64,000 nt of DNA from Pseudomonadota bacterium (GCA_023404675.1 JAEYAW010000031.1:496001-560000); one strand, 5' to 3'; positions 52,847 to 62,742 are shown, counted from the first letter of the stretch. The notes: generated by a model from the letters alone, not told the origin. Program-made: numbers and translations.

Positions 52847-54652
52847 ATGACTGAGTTCCCGAAGAAGATCACAGACGACCCCTACGGTGCGGCGGCGATG
52901 GTCTCGCGCCTCGTGCGCGAGCAGGGGGCGGCTTACTGGCCACGCTATCTGATCGCATTCCTGCTGATGGCGACGACGGCCGGGACCACGGCCCTGTCGG
53001 CCTATCTGTTCGGGCAGGTCATCAATCAGGCCTACGTGGACCGCAGCGTGCGCGGCATCGCGATCCTGTCGGTGGTGACCATGGTGCTCTTCATCGTGAA
53101 GGGCCTCGCCACTTACGGCCACACGGTGATCCTGTCGCAGATCAGCAACGCCATCGTCGCCAAGAACCAGCGCCTGCTGTTCGCCAAGCTGATGAGCGAG
53201 GGCATCGGCTTCTATTCCGACCGCCATTCCTCCGAGTTTCTCGCGCGCCTGACGACCGGCGCGGCTGCCGTGACGCAGGTGCTGAATCTTCTTGTCGGCG
53301 CGGTGGGGCGCGACCTGCTCTCCCTGATCGGCCTCGTCATCGTCATGGTGATGCAGGACCCCTACATGGCGCTGTTCGGCTTCCTGGTCGCGCCGCCCGC
53401 GATGTTCGTGCTGCGCAAGATGGTGCGCCGGATCAAGGGGCTGGCGAAGACCCAGTTCACCGGCACCGCCGACATCATGGAGATCATGCAGGAGTCGCTG
53501 CAGGGCATCCGCACCGTCAAGGCGTTCACGCTGGAAGATACGATGCGGGCGCGCATCGACACCGCCATCGGCGCGGTCGAACGCAACGCCAACAAGATGG
53601 CCCGCGTCTCCAGCCGCTCCTCGCCGCTGATGGAAACGCTGGGCGGCATCGCCATCGCGGCCTCGCTGCTTTATGGCGGCTACGCCGTGGTGGCGCAGGG
53701 CGCGACGCCGGGCCAGTTCTTCTCCTTCGTCACCGCCTTCCTGCTGGCCTACGAGCCGGCGAAGCGGCTGGCGCGGCTCAATCTGGAACTCAACAGCCAG
53801 ATCATCGGCGCACGCATGCTGCTCGAACTGGTCGATGCGCCCGCGACCGAGCCGCCCGAGGACCACAAGCCCGCGCTGAAGCTGTCCGATGCCCGCGTCG
53901 AGTTTCGCGAGGTGTCCTTCGCCTACCGCAGCGGCGAGCCGGTGCTCAATCACATGAACTTCGTCGCCGAACCCGGGCAGGTCACGGCGCTGGTCGGCCC
54001 CTCGGGAGGCGGCAAATCGACGGTGCTGGCGCTGTTGCTGCGGCTTCACGAGATCGGCAGCGGCGCGGTTCTGATCGATGGCCAGAGCATCGCCGACGTC
54101 TCGCGCCGCTCGCTGCGCTCGCAGATCGGCTATGTCGGTCAGGATGTCTTTCTGTTCCGTGGCACCATTCGCGAGAACATCGCGTTCGGCCGCATTGGGG
54201 CAAGCGAGGACGAGATCATCGCCGCCGCGACGGCGGCCTGCGCCCATGATTTCATCATGAGTTTCCCGCTCGGCTACGACACGCCGGTCGGCGAGCATGG
54301 CACGCAGCTCTCGGGCGGCCAGCGCCAGCGCATCGCCATCGCGCGCGCCCTGATCAAGGACGCTCCCATCGTGCTGCTGGACGAAGCCACGGCCGCGCTC
54401 GATTCCGAATCCGAAAAGCAGGTGCAGGAGGCCATTGCGCACCTGTGCCGCAACCGCACCACCATCGTCATCGCACACCGCCTGCACACGATCATGCATG
54501 CCGACCGCATCCTCGTGGTCGAGAAGGGTCAGATCGTGGAGAGCGGTCGCCATGGCGAGCTGCTGATCCGCGGTGGCCGCTATGCCTCGTTCTTCCGTCT
54601 GCAACAGCGCGAGACGATCTCGCTCGCCTCCAACGCAGCGGCGAATATGTAA
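52847..54652 (+). CDS. MsbA-like ABC exporter, fused permease and ATPase
   Basis: 601 residues: a six-helix type IV exporter domain (about 40-330) and an ATPase (about 345-585). Walker A is GPSGGGKST, signature LSGGQRQRIAIARAL, Walker B PIVLLDEATAALD, and the H-loop is in VIAHRLHTI. MQESLQGIRTVKAF is typical of MsbA/lipid exporters. Given its place at the end of the LPS region it may flip lipid A-core or another lipid-linked glycan, though closely related exporters move peptides or drugs. The ATG at 52847 is used; an in-frame ATG at 52799 would add 16 basic residues. The FAH-type gene follows after 19 nt. Confidence 0.88.
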   Translation: MTEFPKKITDDPYGAAAMVSRLVREQGAAYWPRYLIAFLLMATTAGTTALSAYLFGQVINQAYVDRSVRGIAILSVVTMVLFIVKGLATYGHTVILSQISNAIVAKNQRLLFAKLMSEGIGFYSDRHSSEFLARLTTGAAAVTQVLNLLVGAVGRDLLSLIGLVIVMVMQDPYMALFGFLVAPPAMFVLRKMVRRIKGLAKTQFTGTADIMEIMQESLQGIRTVKAFTLEDTMRARIDTAIGAVERNANKMARVSSRSSPLMETLGGIAIAASLLYGGYAVVAQGATPGQFFSFVTAFLLAYEPAKRLARLNLELNSQIIGARMLLELVDAPATEPPEDHKPALKLSDARVEFREVSFAYRSGEPVLNHMNFVAEPGQVTALVGPSGGGKSTVLALLLRLHEIGSGAVLIDGQSIADVSRRSLRSQIGYVGQDVFLFRGTIRENIAFGRIGASEDEIIAAATAACAHDFIMSFPLGYDTPVGEHGTQLSGGQRQRIAIARALIKDAPIVLLDEATAALDSESEKQVQEAIAHLCRNRTTIVIAHRLHTIMHADRILVVEKGQIVESGRHGELLIRGGRYASFFRLQQRETISLASNAAANM

Positions 54653-54671
54653 AAGCCCCCCGGAGACTGCC

Positions 54672-55367
54672 ATGAGCGACACCGTGATCCCCGCCCCGCC
54701 CGCACCCGTTCTTCCCATCGCCGGCGAGGCGAAGGTGTTTCCGGTGCGCCGCATCTGGTGCGTCGGCCGCAACTATCTCGAACACATCCGCGAGCTCGGC
54801 AACGACGAGCGGCAGCCGCCGTTCTTCTTCGCCAAGCACGCCGACATGATCGTGCCCGACGGCGCGACGATCCCCTATCCTCCGCTCACCAGCAATTTCC
54901 AGTACGAGGTCGAACTGGTCGTTGCCCTGAAGGATGGCGGCTCTAACATTCCGGCCGAGACGGCGCTGGACTTCGTCTACGGCTATGCGGTCGGCATCGA
55001 TATGACGCGGCGCGACCTGCAGACCGCCTCGCGCAAGAAGGAACAGCCATGGGAGATCGGCAAGTCCTTCGACTTCTCCGCGCCCTGCGGCGTGATCCAT
55101 CCGGCGGCGAGCATCGGCCATCCGAGCCACGGAAAAATCTGGCTGTCCGTCAACGGCGAGGAGAAGCAGAAGGGCGACCTGTCCGAGATGATCTGGAACG
55201 TGCCGGAAATCATCGCGAAGCTGTCGCAGCAGGTAAGCCTCTCTGCCGGCGATATCATCATGACCGGCACGCCCGCCGGCGTCGGTGCCCTGCAGCCCGG
55301 CGACAAGATCCGCTGCGGCATCGACGGCCTCGGCATTCTCAACGTCGCGATCGGACCCGCCGCCTGA
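54672..55367 (+). CDS. Fumarylacetoacetate hydrolase-family protein (fumarylpyruvate hydrolase-like)
   Basis: 231 residues of the FAH fold. It has WCVGRNYLEHIRELG, FFFAKHADMIVPDG, the metal-binding acidic residues in YEVELVVALKDGG and VGIDMTRRDLQ, GKSFDFSAPCG and the end motif GDIIMTGTPAGVG. The length and the RNYxxHxxELG motif match NagK-type fumarylpyruvate hydrolases of the gentisate route more than true fumarylacetoacetase. Oxaloacetate tautomerase or acylpyruvase activity (FAHD1-like) is equally possible. No other gentisate gene is close. The ATG at 54672 follows GGAG. Confidence 0.85.
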   Translation: MSDTVIPAPPAPVLPIAGEAKVFPVRRIWCVGRNYLEHIRELGNDERQPPFFFAKHADMIVPDGATIPYPPLTSNFQYEVELVVALKDGGSNIPAETALDFVYGYAVGIDMTRRDLQTASRKKEQPWEIGKSFDFSAPCGVIHPAASIGHPSHGKIWLSVNGEEKQKGDLSEMIWNVPEIIAKLSQQVSLSAGDIIMTGTPAGVGALQPGDKIRCGIDGLGILNVAIGPAA

Positions 55368-55574
55368 ACGCGACGTCAGGTCGGTTTCGTTCGGCTGCGC
55401 GACCGGGAAAGCCGGGGCCTTCGGGACGGTGGCAGCGATCCGCGCGCGAGGCGCATCGCGGCCTCGCCCGCCGTCTCGAAATAGGCCGGGAACACGCCCC
55501 GCCATCTCGGCGACCGCATCGATACCAATGAAGCGGATGCCGTCCCGACAGAGCGCAAGTATACTCTCCAGCGA

Positions 55575-56528
55575 ATGGGTTTCGCCAAGCTTTCGCTCCA
55601 GCCTTTCACCATGACCCCGCACGACACAGCCAGCGAAGATGGTCATATCGTCGAGATCGTTTGCCGCGACGGCATCCGGCTCGGCGGCCATCTGTGGCGG
55701 GCGAAAGCGGACGCCAGGGCGAAGGTCATCATCAACTCCGCGACCGGCGTCCTGTCGCGGTACTATCACCGCTATGCCCGCTTTCTGACGGAGCATAACT
55801 TCGACGTGCTGACCTATGACTATCGCGGCATCGGCGCATCGCGGCCCGAGCGGCTCCGGGGCTGCGGCTACAGGTGGCGGGACTGGGGCGAGCAGGATTT
55901 CGATGCAGCATTGCGTTTTATCCACGACCATGGCGCGCCCTCGCCGATGATGGTCGTCGGGCATAGCATCGGCGGCTTTCTGCCCGGACTCGCGCCGAGC
56001 GCGCCGCTGGTCTCGAGGATGCTGACCGTCGGTGCACAATATGCGTGGTGGGGCGATTATGCTCCCCGCTCCCGGCTGCAACTCTTCCTCAAATGGCACG
56101 TCTTCATGCCCGGCGTTACGGCTGCCCTCGGCTTCTTTCCCGGACGGCGATTCGGCTGGTTCGAGGACCTGCCCGCAGGCGTCGCCAACGAATGGAGTTT
56201 TCACGGACCGAAATTCGAGCGTAGCTTTCCGCGTGAGAAGCGCGACGACGCGGTTGCCCGCATGGCCGCCATCACCGCGCCTGTTCTGGCCATCGCGGTT
56301 GCTGACGACGAGATCGCCACGCCGCAGGCTATCCGGCGCACGCTGCGCTACTATTCCGGCGCAGAGCAGACGCTTGTTCTGATCAAGCCCAGCGACTACG
56401 GCCGCGAGTCAATTGGACACTTCCGGCTGTTCCACGGCAGCCATGCGCCGGACTTCTGGCAGGACACGATATTGTGGCTACGCGACGGCATCAGCCCGTG
56501 GGCTGCATCCGGCGAAACGACCAGATAG
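55575..56528 (+). CDS. Alpha/beta hydrolase
   Basis: About 317 residues with an alpha/beta hydrolase fold. The strand-loop YDYRGIGASRP precedes the nucleophile elbow GHSIGG (about residue 130). The acid is likely in AVADDEIATPQAI and the His in ESIGHFRLFH. It belongs to the uncharacterised serine-aminopeptidase-like esterases; the substrate is unknown. The start could be 55575 (MGFAKLSLQ) or 55611 (MTPHDTASE), and neither has a clear ribosome-binding site. The 207 nt before it hold no gene I can support. Confidence 0.8.
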   Translation: MGFAKLSLQPFTMTPHDTASEDGHIVEIVCRDGIRLGGHLWRAKADARAKVIINSATGVLSRYYHRYARFLTEHNFDVLTYDYRGIGASRPERLRGCGYRWRDWGEQDFDAALRFIHDHGAPSPMMVVGHSIGGFLPGLAPSAPLVSRMLTVGAQYAWWGDYAPRSRLQLFLKWHVFMPGVTAALGFFPGRRFGWFEDLPAGVANEWSFHGPKFERSFPREKRDDAVARMAAITAPVLAIAVADDEIATPQAIRRTLRYYSGAEQTLVLIKPSDYGRESIGHFRLFHGSHAPDFWQDTILWLRDGISPWAASGETTR

Positions 56529-56568
56529 GTCACCGGTCTCGGCAGGCCAGCCCGCCGGCGCGCGAACG

Positions 56569-56733
56569 TCACCAGCGGACTTGCCGTGACGTGTCGAACA
56601 GATGGGCCTGCGTCACCATGTCGGGCGGCGCGAAGAAAACCCACCACGCCAGCACCGCCATGAGGACAAGCGCGACTGTCACCGCGAGATCGACGAATCT
56701 GTGGTCGTCCCATCCATCGCCTGGGTTGCGCAT
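56569..56733 (-). CDS. Small single-helix membrane protein, unknown function
   Basis: A 54-residue open reading frame reading MRNPGDGWDDHRFVDLAVTV and continuing with one membrane helix (about residues 15-34, ending in WWVFF) and a polar tail FDTSRQVRW. It is supported as a real gene by an excellent ribosome-binding site (AGAAGGAG, 8 nt before the ATG) and by lying in otherwise gene-free DNA on the strand opposite the alpha/beta hydrolase. An EcfG-like promoter lies 36 nt upstream. No family is recognised. A role in the envelope or general stress response is only a guess. Confidence 0.65.
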   Translation of the reverse strand: MRNPGDGWDDHRFVDLAVTVALVLMAVLAWWVFFAPPDMVTQAHLFDTSRQVRW

Positions 56734-56768
56734 CGCCTTCGCTCCTTCTCAAGGGAAGCTCACAAGAC

Positions 56769-56794
56769 AATGGTATGGGCACGGACTAAGTTCC
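56769..56794 (-). promoter_or_regulatory. EcfG-like promoter before the small membrane protein
   Basis: On the minus strand GGAAC (56794-56790) is followed after exactly 17 nt by CATT (56772-56769). The alphaproteobacterial general-stress consensus is GGAAC-N16/17-CGTT, so there is one mismatch. Short motifs like this occur by chance. Confidence 0.35.
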
Positions 56795-56870
56795 GGCCGC
56801 GCCGCACCATAGCCGTGCGATGCAGCGGCGAACAACCGGGGCAGAGAGACGATCCAGATCAGCGCAACAC

Positions 56871-56899
56871 AAAAGCGGCGGCACGCGAGGTGCCGCCGC
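56871..56899 (-). terminator. Rho-independent terminator of the LTxxQ protein gene
   Basis: A 10-bp stem, GCGGCGGCAC (56875-56884) with GTGCCGCCGC (56890-56899) and a 5-nt loop, is followed on the minus strand by TTTTGTGTT. It lies 38 nt past the stop of the LTxxQ gene. Confidence 0.8.
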
Positions 56900-56936
56900 C
56901 CGTGACAAACAGATTGTCTCTGGATCTATCTCAATC

Positions 56937-57491
56937 TCACAGGCGGTCGTCCGGGCCCGGACGTCCCGGTCCACGACGATCCCGCTCGCCGCGATCCTGA
57001 AAACGCTCCGGTCCGAACCCGTGCCGCTCCCAGCCCGGCCCGCCGAAGCGCGCCCGCGTCAGGGCCGCAAGCCGCTTCTTCTGACCGTCATCCAGGGTCT
57101 TGTAGAGCGGATCGGCGGCATCGGCGATCTTCTTGAGTGCCGCCGCCGTGGTCGCCATGGTGTCGGCGCGCTCGCGCAGGCGCGTCACCGGATCCGGCAC
57201 CTGCGCCTTGTCATCGCCGACACGCTCGTGACGCTCCGCCACCCGCGCCTGCGCGCGATCGATCCGCAGCTTGGCGAAGTCATGCACCGCGGCTTCAAGC
57301 GGCGGCCACAGCTTTTCCTGATCCGGCGTCAGCTTCAATCCGGCCTTGACGGCCGCGATCCGCGCATCGGCGAATGCCGACATATCCTCGGCGGTCATCC
57401 GCGCATGATGGTCACGGTGTTGCGCATAGACGGCCGCGCCGGAGCCCATCAACAGAACTGCCGCCGTCGCGGCCACGATCGCTTTCTTCAT
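56937..57491 (-). CDS. Periplasmic LTxxQ-motif protein (Spy/CpxP-like)
   Basis: 184 residues. The signal peptide MKKAIVAATAAVLLMGSGAA ends near VYAQ, then a His-rich start (HRDHHARM). The helical LTxxQ repeat region includes LKLTPDQEKLWPPLEAAV (about 58-75), and the second copy is degenerate (LDDGQKKRL). The tail is rich in Arg, Gly and Pro. Spy/CpxP proteins are periplasmic chaperones or sensor modulators, and His-rich forms may bind metal. The ATG at 57491 has GAGGTGAG upstream. A TTACA-N4-TGTAA site sits in its promoter region. Confidence 0.85.
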   Translation of the reverse strand: MKKAIVAATAAVLLMGSGAAVYAQHRDHHARMTAEDMSAFADARIAAVKAGLKLTPDQEKLWPPLEAAVHDFAKLRIDRAQARVAERHERVGDDKAQVPDPVTRLRERADTMATTAAALKKIADAADPLYKTLDDGQKKRLAALTRARFGGPGWERHGFGPERFQDRGERDRRGPGRPGPDDRL

Positions 57492-57575
57492 GGTCTCACC
57501 TCTCACCCTTCCCCGCGCGATCATGGTCGCGGGCCGGACGGTGCTCAAATTAAAGTCCGGACAGGTTGGGGAATC

Positions 57576-57589
57576 TTACAAAGATGTAA
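57576..57589. promoter_or_regulatory. TTACA-N4-TGTAA inverted repeat upstream of the LTxxQ gene
   Basis: A perfect 5-bp inverted repeat lies about 90 nt before the ATG. About 20 nt closer to the gene on the minus strand is TTTAAT, a fair -10, with no good -35. This fits an activator site for a response regulator, as for CpxR-controlled spy genes, but the regulator is not known. Confidence 0.4.
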
Positions 57590-57613
57590 TCCCATCGGAG
57601 CAAACTCATCGCG

Positions 57614-58939
57614 TCACAGCATGCCGAGCGTTCGCGGCAGCCACAGCGACAGCTCCGGGACATAGGTGATGAGCACGAGGAACACGAGCAGCGTGACAAG
57701 CCACGGCAGAACGGCAATCGAAAGTTCCGTGATTCCCATCTTCGCAATGCCCGAGGCGACATAGAGGTTCAGCCCCACCGGCGGATGGCACATGCCGATC
57801 TCCATGTTGACCACGATCACGATCCCGAAGTGCACCGGATCGATGCCGAGTTTCACCGCGATGGGAAACAGGATGGGCGCCATGATCAGCACGATGGAGG
57901 ACGGCTCCATCACGTTGCCCGCCATCAGCAGCAGGAGGTTGACCAGCAGCAGGAACGTGATCCAGCTGATGCCGCTTGACGTGATCCAGTTGGTCATCTG
58001 CTGCGGAATCTGCTCGCTCGTCATCAGGAACGAGAACAGCACCGCGTTGGTGACGATATAGAGGATCATCGCGCTCATGTTCGCGGAGGACAGCAACACC
58101 TTCGGCACGTCCTTCAGGCGCAGATCCTTGTAGATGAACATTTCGATCAGGAAGGCGTAGACCGCGCTCATGGCGGCAGCCTCGGTTGGCGTGAACCAGC
58201 CCAGATAGATGCCGCCCAGCACCACCACGATCAGTGAAATGCCCCAGATGGATTCGCGGAACGCGCGCCAGGTGTCGCCCCACGTCGCCTTCGGCACGCG
58301 CGGATAGTCGTTCTTCCAGGCGCGATACCACGTGGTCAGCGAGAGCATCACCGCCAGGATCGCGCCCGGGATCATCCCCGCCATGAAAAGCTGACCAACA
58401 GAGGCGGATGAGACCCGCTCGCCCGATGGCCCGAAGTAGACCGCGCCGGAGGTGGCGACCGAATAGATCACCATGATGATGGACGGGGGGATGAGGTTGC
58501 CGAGCGCGCCGCCCGTGACGATCACTCCGGCCGCAAACCGCTTCGGGTATCCCACCGACAGCATGGCCGGAAGCATGATCGATCCGATCGCGACGACCGT
58601 CGCGGGCGAGGAGCCGGAGACCGCCGAAAACAGCGCGGCCGCCATGGTCGCGGCGATGCCAAGCCCGCCCGCCCAGTGCCCGATCAAGGTGCGGGCGAAC
58701 GCGATCATCCGCCGCGCCACCCCGCCATGCGTAAGAAAGTTTCCGGCCAGAATGAAGAACGGGATCGCCATGATCTCGAACTTCTCGATGCCGGTGAACA
58801 GCTTCAGCGCGACCGATTCGATCGGCACGGACGTCATGAGGAACAGAAACGTCAGCACCGTCATGCCGAGCGCGATGGAAATCGGCATGCCGGTCAGCAT
58901 CAGCACGACCAGCAGGGCGAAGATCAGAAGCGCGCTCAT
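57614..58939 (-). CDS. dctM: TRAP transporter large permease DctM
   Basis: A 441-residue, 12-helix DctM subunit that catalyses ion-coupled uptake. Family features: LTGMPISIALGMTVLTFLFL, AIPFFILAGNFLTHGGVARRMI, FSAVSGSSPATVVAIGSIMLPAM, GGALGNLIPPSIIMVIYSV and GNVMEPSSIVLIMAPILFPIA. It overlaps dctQ by 4 nt, so the two are translationally coupled, and lies last in dctP-dctQ-dctM. Confidence 0.95.
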   Translation of the reverse strand: MSALLIFALLVVLMLTGMPISIALGMTVLTFLFLMTSVPIESVALKLFTGIEKFEIMAIPFFILAGNFLTHGGVARRMIAFARTLIGHWAGGLGIAATMAAALFSAVSGSSPATVVAIGSIMLPAMLSVGYPKRFAAGVIVTGGALGNLIPPSIIMVIYSVATSGAVYFGPSGERVSSASVGQLFMAGMIPGAILAVMLSLTTWYRAWKNDYPRVPKATWGDTWRAFRESIWGISLIVVVLGGIYLGWFTPTEAAAMSAVYAFLIEMFIYKDLRLKDVPKVLLSSANMSAMILYIVTNAVLFSFLMTSEQIPQQMTNWITSSGISWITFLLLVNLLLLMAGNVMEPSSIVLIMAPILFPIAVKLGIDPVHFGIVIVVNMEIGMCHPPVGLNLYVASGIAKMGITELSIAVLPWLVTLLVFLVLITYVPELSLWLPRTLGML

Positions 58940-59514
58940 CGGGCGCTCTCCGGCGACTGGTCGATCTCGTGCGGATGCAGCCCCTCGACTTCCGTCTCGT
59001 CGTGATGCGGCAGATGCCCCGTCCGGTGGAAGGCCCACGCGACCTGCAGGAAACGGAAGCACATCAGATACGAGCCAAGCGGCACGCACAGGTAGACGAT
59101 CCAGCTCGGCAACTCCAGATCGGGCGTCACCTGATCGGTCAGCATCAGGCCGTGGACGAACTTGGCTCCCATCGACCCCACGACGAACGTGAACAGCGCA
59201 CCGCAGAACAGCCCGAACAGGATGGTCGCTTTCCGCCAGCGATCATTCAGCTTGTTGATGAGGACATCGACCCCGACATGGATACCGGTCCGCACACCAT
59301 AGGCCGCGCCGAACTTCGCCATCCACACGAACATGAAGATGCATAGTTCCTGCGCCCAGGACAGGTTGATCGGAAACAGGATCGGATAGAACAGCGAATA
59401 GCCGATCAGATAGCGGTGCATGACCGCCACGAAGATCAACAGCGTCGCCGCGGCGATCAGCGACGCGATCAGAATCTCCTCGACCCGGTCGAGGATGCGA
59501 AGCAGCACGGACAT
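58936..59514 (-). CDS. dctQ: TRAP transporter small permease DctQ
   Basis: A 192-residue, four-helix DctQ subunit. It has LIASLIAAATLLIFVAVMHRY, the family segment SWAQELCIFMFVWMAKFGAAYGVRTGIHVGVD, and helix 4 with YLCVPLGSYLMCFRFLQVAW. The acidic, His-containing tail is cytoplasmic. It couples with DctM as the membrane part of the C4-dicarboxylate-type importer. The 147 nt upstream, after dctP, hold no gene. Confidence 0.93.
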   Translation of the reverse strand: MSVLLRILDRVEEILIASLIAAATLLIFVAVMHRYLIGYSLFYPILFPINLSWAQELCIFMFVWMAKFGAAYGVRTGIHVGVDVLINKLNDRWRKATILFGLFCGALFTFVVGSMGAKFVHGLMLTDQVTPDLELPSWIVYLCVPLGSYLMCFRFLQVAWAFHRTGHLPHHDETEVEGLHPHEIDQSPESAR

Positions 59515-59661
59515 TATCCCCCCAACGTCACGAACACGCGCCGGACATCTCCGCTCCTCTCGATGGGTCGGCTTTGTTTTTTGCCGGCGCCTCGCGAGTC
59601 ACGGGCCGCTCGCGGACGGCGCATCACACCTTCCGCGGTCACCGTTTGCAGCTGCAAGCGC

Positions 59662-60663
59662 TCAGTTGGTCGTGCCGCGCGTTTCCTTCAGAAACTCGTC
59701 GATCAACCCCTGCCCGACGCGGCCCGCGACGTCCTTGTAGACGACCTCCATCGCCTTGCGCATCGCGGCATCCTGCTCGGGCGTCAGCCTGATCAGCTCG
59801 GTCTTGCCCGATTTGCTCATTTCCTGAAGCGCGTCGTCATTTTCCTTCGCCGACTGACCATTGCCGAAGTCGGAGGCTTCCTTCATCGCCTTCTCAAGTT
59901 GCGGGCGCACATCGGCGGGCAGGCCATCCCAGAACTTCTTGTTGGTGATGACGACGTAGCCGATATAGCCGTGATTGGTCACGGTCGTGTACTTCTGCAC
60001 CTCGTGCATCTTCTGCGTATACATATTGGACGGCGTGTTCTCCTGCCCGTCCACCACGCCCGTCTGCAGCGCCTGATAGACTTCGGAGAACGCCATCACC
60101 TGCGGGATCGCGCCCAGCGCTCGGAATTGCGCTTCAAGCACCTTGGACGACTGGATGCGGAATTTCAGGCCCCGATAATCCGCCGGCGCGATCAGCTTCT
60201 TGTTCGCGCTCATCTGCTTGAAACCGTTGTCCCAGTAGGCGAGGCCGGTGATGCCTTTTGCATCGAGCAGCCCGAGCAGCTTCTTGCCGAGCGGACCTTC
60301 GGTCACCTTCCGCAGCGTCGTCAGATCGGGAAGGATGTAGGGAAGATCGAACACCTCGAACTCCCTGACGCCGATCGGCCCGAACTTGGAGGCCGAGGGC
60401 GCCAGCATCTGCACAGCGCCGAGCTGAAGCGCCTCCAGTTCTTCCTTGTCCTTGTAGAGCTGGGAGTTCGGATAGACCTCAACCTTCACCTTGCCGTCGG
60501 TGTATTTCTCCGCAAGCTCCTTGAACTTGTCGGCGGCGAGGCCCTTCGGCGTGTTCGGCGCAACGACATGGCTGAACTTGATGACGATCGGATCAGCAGC
60601 GGCGGCGGGTCCGGCAATGGCCAAAACAGCCGCCGAAACGGCAGCCAGAATGAGAGCCCTCAT
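59662..60663 (-). CDS. dctP: TRAP transporter substrate-binding protein DctP
   Basis: A 333-residue periplasmic binding protein with signal peptide MRALILAAVSAAVLAIAGPA (cleavage near AAA-DP). Conserved points are KFSHVVAPNTPKGLAADKF, the carboxylate-binding Arg in GLKFRIQSSKVLEAQ, and DGQENTPSN. Together they match DctP proteins for C4-dicarboxylates such as malate, fumarate and succinate. GGGGAGGA precedes the ATG. No DctB/DctD pair lies next to it, and regulation is not evident. Just after its stop is the palindrome TTGCAGCTGCAA (59646-59657). Confidence 0.92.
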   Translation of the reverse strand: MRALILAAVSAAVLAIAGPAAAADPIVIKFSHVVAPNTPKGLAADKFKELAEKYTDGKVKVEVYPNSQLYKDKEELEALQLGAVQMLAPSASKFGPIGVREFEVFDLPYILPDLTTLRKVTEGPLGKKLLGLLDAKGITGLAYWDNGFKQMSANKKLIAPADYRGLKFRIQSSKVLEAQFRALGAIPQVMAFSEVYQALQTGVVDGQENTPSNMYTQKMHEVQKYTTVTNHGYIGYVVITNKKFWDGLPADVRPQLEKAMKEASDFGNGQSAKENDDALQEMSKSGKTELIRLTPEQDAAMRKAMEVVYKDVAGRVGQGLIDEFLKETRGTTN

Positions 60664-60783
60664 ATATCCTCCCCATTTATGATCTCGCGAGCCTTCAGGC
60701 TCGTCTGACTGCCATCATTGCAGACGGGATAGACAAATGCCATTGCCCGTTAGGAGGAGCCGGGCCGGCATCGTCGCTGCGAC

Positions 60784-60815
60784 GCAAAACAAAAACGGCG
60801 CCCGAAGGCGCCGTT
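60784..60815 (-). terminator. Rho-independent terminator of leuA
   Basis: A 9-bp stem, AACGGCGCC (60794-60802) with GGCGCCGTT (60807-60815) and the tetraloop CGAA, lies 27 nt past the leuA stop. On the minus strand it is followed by TTTGTTTTG, giving a classical T-rich end. Confidence 0.88.
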
Positions 60816-60842
60816 CGTACGTCCCGAACTTAGAAACGGCGA

Positions 60843-62432
<1,590 letters not shown>

Positions 62433-62494
62433 TGGATTTCCTTCAGGCTTTGCGCGTCTCGCTCGGTGGGGACGCTGCGCGGATGTCGTTGCTT

Positions 62495-62549
62495 GCTGCG
62501 GTCCCCTGAGTGCCAGGGCAGCCAAGCCCGGCCGGCCCTCAGGGGCAGC
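62495..62549 (-). promoter_or_regulatory. leuA leader inverted repeat (candidate attenuator)
   Basis: On the minus strand CCCCTGAG (62545-62538), overlapping the leader-peptide stop codon, can pair with CTCAGGGG (62510-62503). Flanking GCTGC and GCAGC extend the stem after a 3-nt bulge. An alternative inner stem GGGC/GCCC uses the loop. Ribosome position at the leucine codons would decide whether the long stem forms. No T-tract follows, so it is not a classical terminator. Confidence 0.45.
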
Positions 62550-62685
62550 TAAGAAGCAGCAGGCCGCCAAGAAGGCTGGACGCGGACAGAGCGCGGATCG
62601 AGCGGGCGCACGCGGAGATGCCAGGCTGAATGCCCGCTCCACCGATCATGTCGATCCCGCCGCTCATCGTCATCGTGTGTTCCAT
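62539..62685 (-). CDS. leuL: leuA leader peptide
   Basis: A 48-residue open reading frame ending 106 nt before leuA. Its last residues, SSLLGGLLLLSCP, put six leucine codons within eight positions next to the stop, the hallmark of leucine attenuation leaders. The stop codon lies inside an inverted repeat. The start is uncertain: 62685 (MEHTMTMSGG) is used, and 62694 or 62721 are in frame. The ribosome-binding site is weak. Leader-peptide control of leuA in Hyphomicrobiales is consistent with published comparative work as I remember it; the specific call is from sequence. Confidence 0.6.
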   Translation of the reverse strand: MEHTMTMSGGIDMIGGAGIQPGISACARSIRALSASSLLGGLLLLSCP

Positions 62686-62742
62686 CGACGCCATCGTCGG
62701 CAAAAAATCTTGAGAAACCATTGCCGGCGGCGTCTTCCGGTC

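Noticed and set aside
52622..54772. A 716-codon open frame on the minus strand
   Set aside because: It is antisense to the MsbA-like exporter, whose ABC motifs are complete.
55368..55574. Minus-strand frame reading CRDGIRFIGIDAV... before the alpha/beta hydrolase
   Set aside because: It looks somewhat protein-like, but there is no start with a ribosome-binding site, it runs antisense into flanking genes and no family is recognised.
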